Below, piece after piece: positions 5,307 to 5,428 of a stretch of 5,428 bases of DNA. The DNA is from Desulfurococcales archaeon (GTDB taxonomy: Archaea > Thermoproteota > Thermoprotei_A > Sulfolobales > Desulfurococcaceae). The DNA is taken from the NCBI GenBank assembly GCA_027064845.1, contig JAMOPC010000507.1, forward strand, positions 1 to 5,428, written 5' to 3'. Each line of letters begins with the position of its first letter. Position 1 is the first letter of the stretch. Below the pieces are notes generated by a model that saw nothing but the letters and a program-made list of their open reading frames with translations, was not told where the DNA came from and did not search any database. The position numbers and the translations under genes were made by a program.

Positions 5307-5428
5307 CTCATCTCCTTTTTCAGAATATGCTTATGGAGTCAGAAATAACTTACTATGATTGATTCTGCTTGTCTTACACTATTTTTCTAACTAATTTATC
5401 AAAATATTTTGTGTAAACGATTAGGAAT

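Larger units (their letters stand above)
5083..5428. other. Gene-free region of about 346 bp upstream of the mtrH-like gene
   Basis: From left to right it holds the mtrH Shine-Dalgarno site and candidate TATA box, a GC-elevated hairpin-rich segment (about 5186-5306), a pyrimidine-rich patch ending in TTTTT at 5316-5320, and AT-rich sequence to the window end. No open frame is longer than about 20 codons near the GC-rich part, and none has a family signature. CTCATC on the plus strand recurs at 5168, 5230 and 5308. I see no other feature I can name. Confidence 0.6.

Noticed and set aside
5083..5340. Cobalamin riboswitch in the mtrH leader
   Set aside because: It would suit the pathway, but the conserved B12-box type sequence is not found on either strand, and such riboswitches are essentially bacterial.

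Overview
The window is AT-rich (roughly mid-30s % GC by eye, not computed). It favours ATA and AGA codons, has archaeal TATA-type promoters at leaderless spacing, and has Shine-Dalgarno sites of the GGTG(A) type. An MtrH-like methyltransferase lies beside a RACo-type activator and a folate-free methionine synthase. This suggests an anaerobic, probably hyperthermophilic crenarchaeon, with Desulfurococcales (Staphylothermus/Ignisphaera-like) as a guess from composition and gene content only.

Layout. 63-770 (+) is a short MetF-like methylene-tetrahydrofolate reductase. It meets, tail to tail with overlapping stop codons, a core cobalamin-type methionine synthase at 767-1747 (-): a MetE catalytic barrel without the folate-binding half. 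A divergent promoter region of about 100 bp separates this from a (+) operon of a corrinoid (B12-binding) protein at 1862-2542 and, overlapping it by 17 bases, a RACo/RamA-like [2Fe-2S]-ASKHA corrinoid reactivator at 2526-4160. That operon meets, again with overlapping 3' ends, an MtrH-like methyl-tetrahydropterin:corrinoid methyltransferase at 4150-5082 (-). The last ~346 bases contain no protein gene. They hold the mtrH promoter and a GC-elevated, hairpin-rich segment that looks like a structured RNA, possibly the right end/omega-RNA of an IS200/IS605 element read on the minus strand.

How the genes may work together. The five proteins make one continuous methyl-transfer chain. MetF would make the methyl-pterin. 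MtrH would move the methyl group to the Co(I) corrinoid protein. The core MetE would pass it from methyl-corrinoid to homocysteine, giving methionine. RACo would rescue corrinoid that has oxidised to Co(II). This is equivalent to taking the multidomain enzyme MetH apart into separate proteins, with an unrelated homocysteine module and an unrelated reactivation module. Each family call is well supported by motifs; the joint pathway is inferred from co-location and chemistry.
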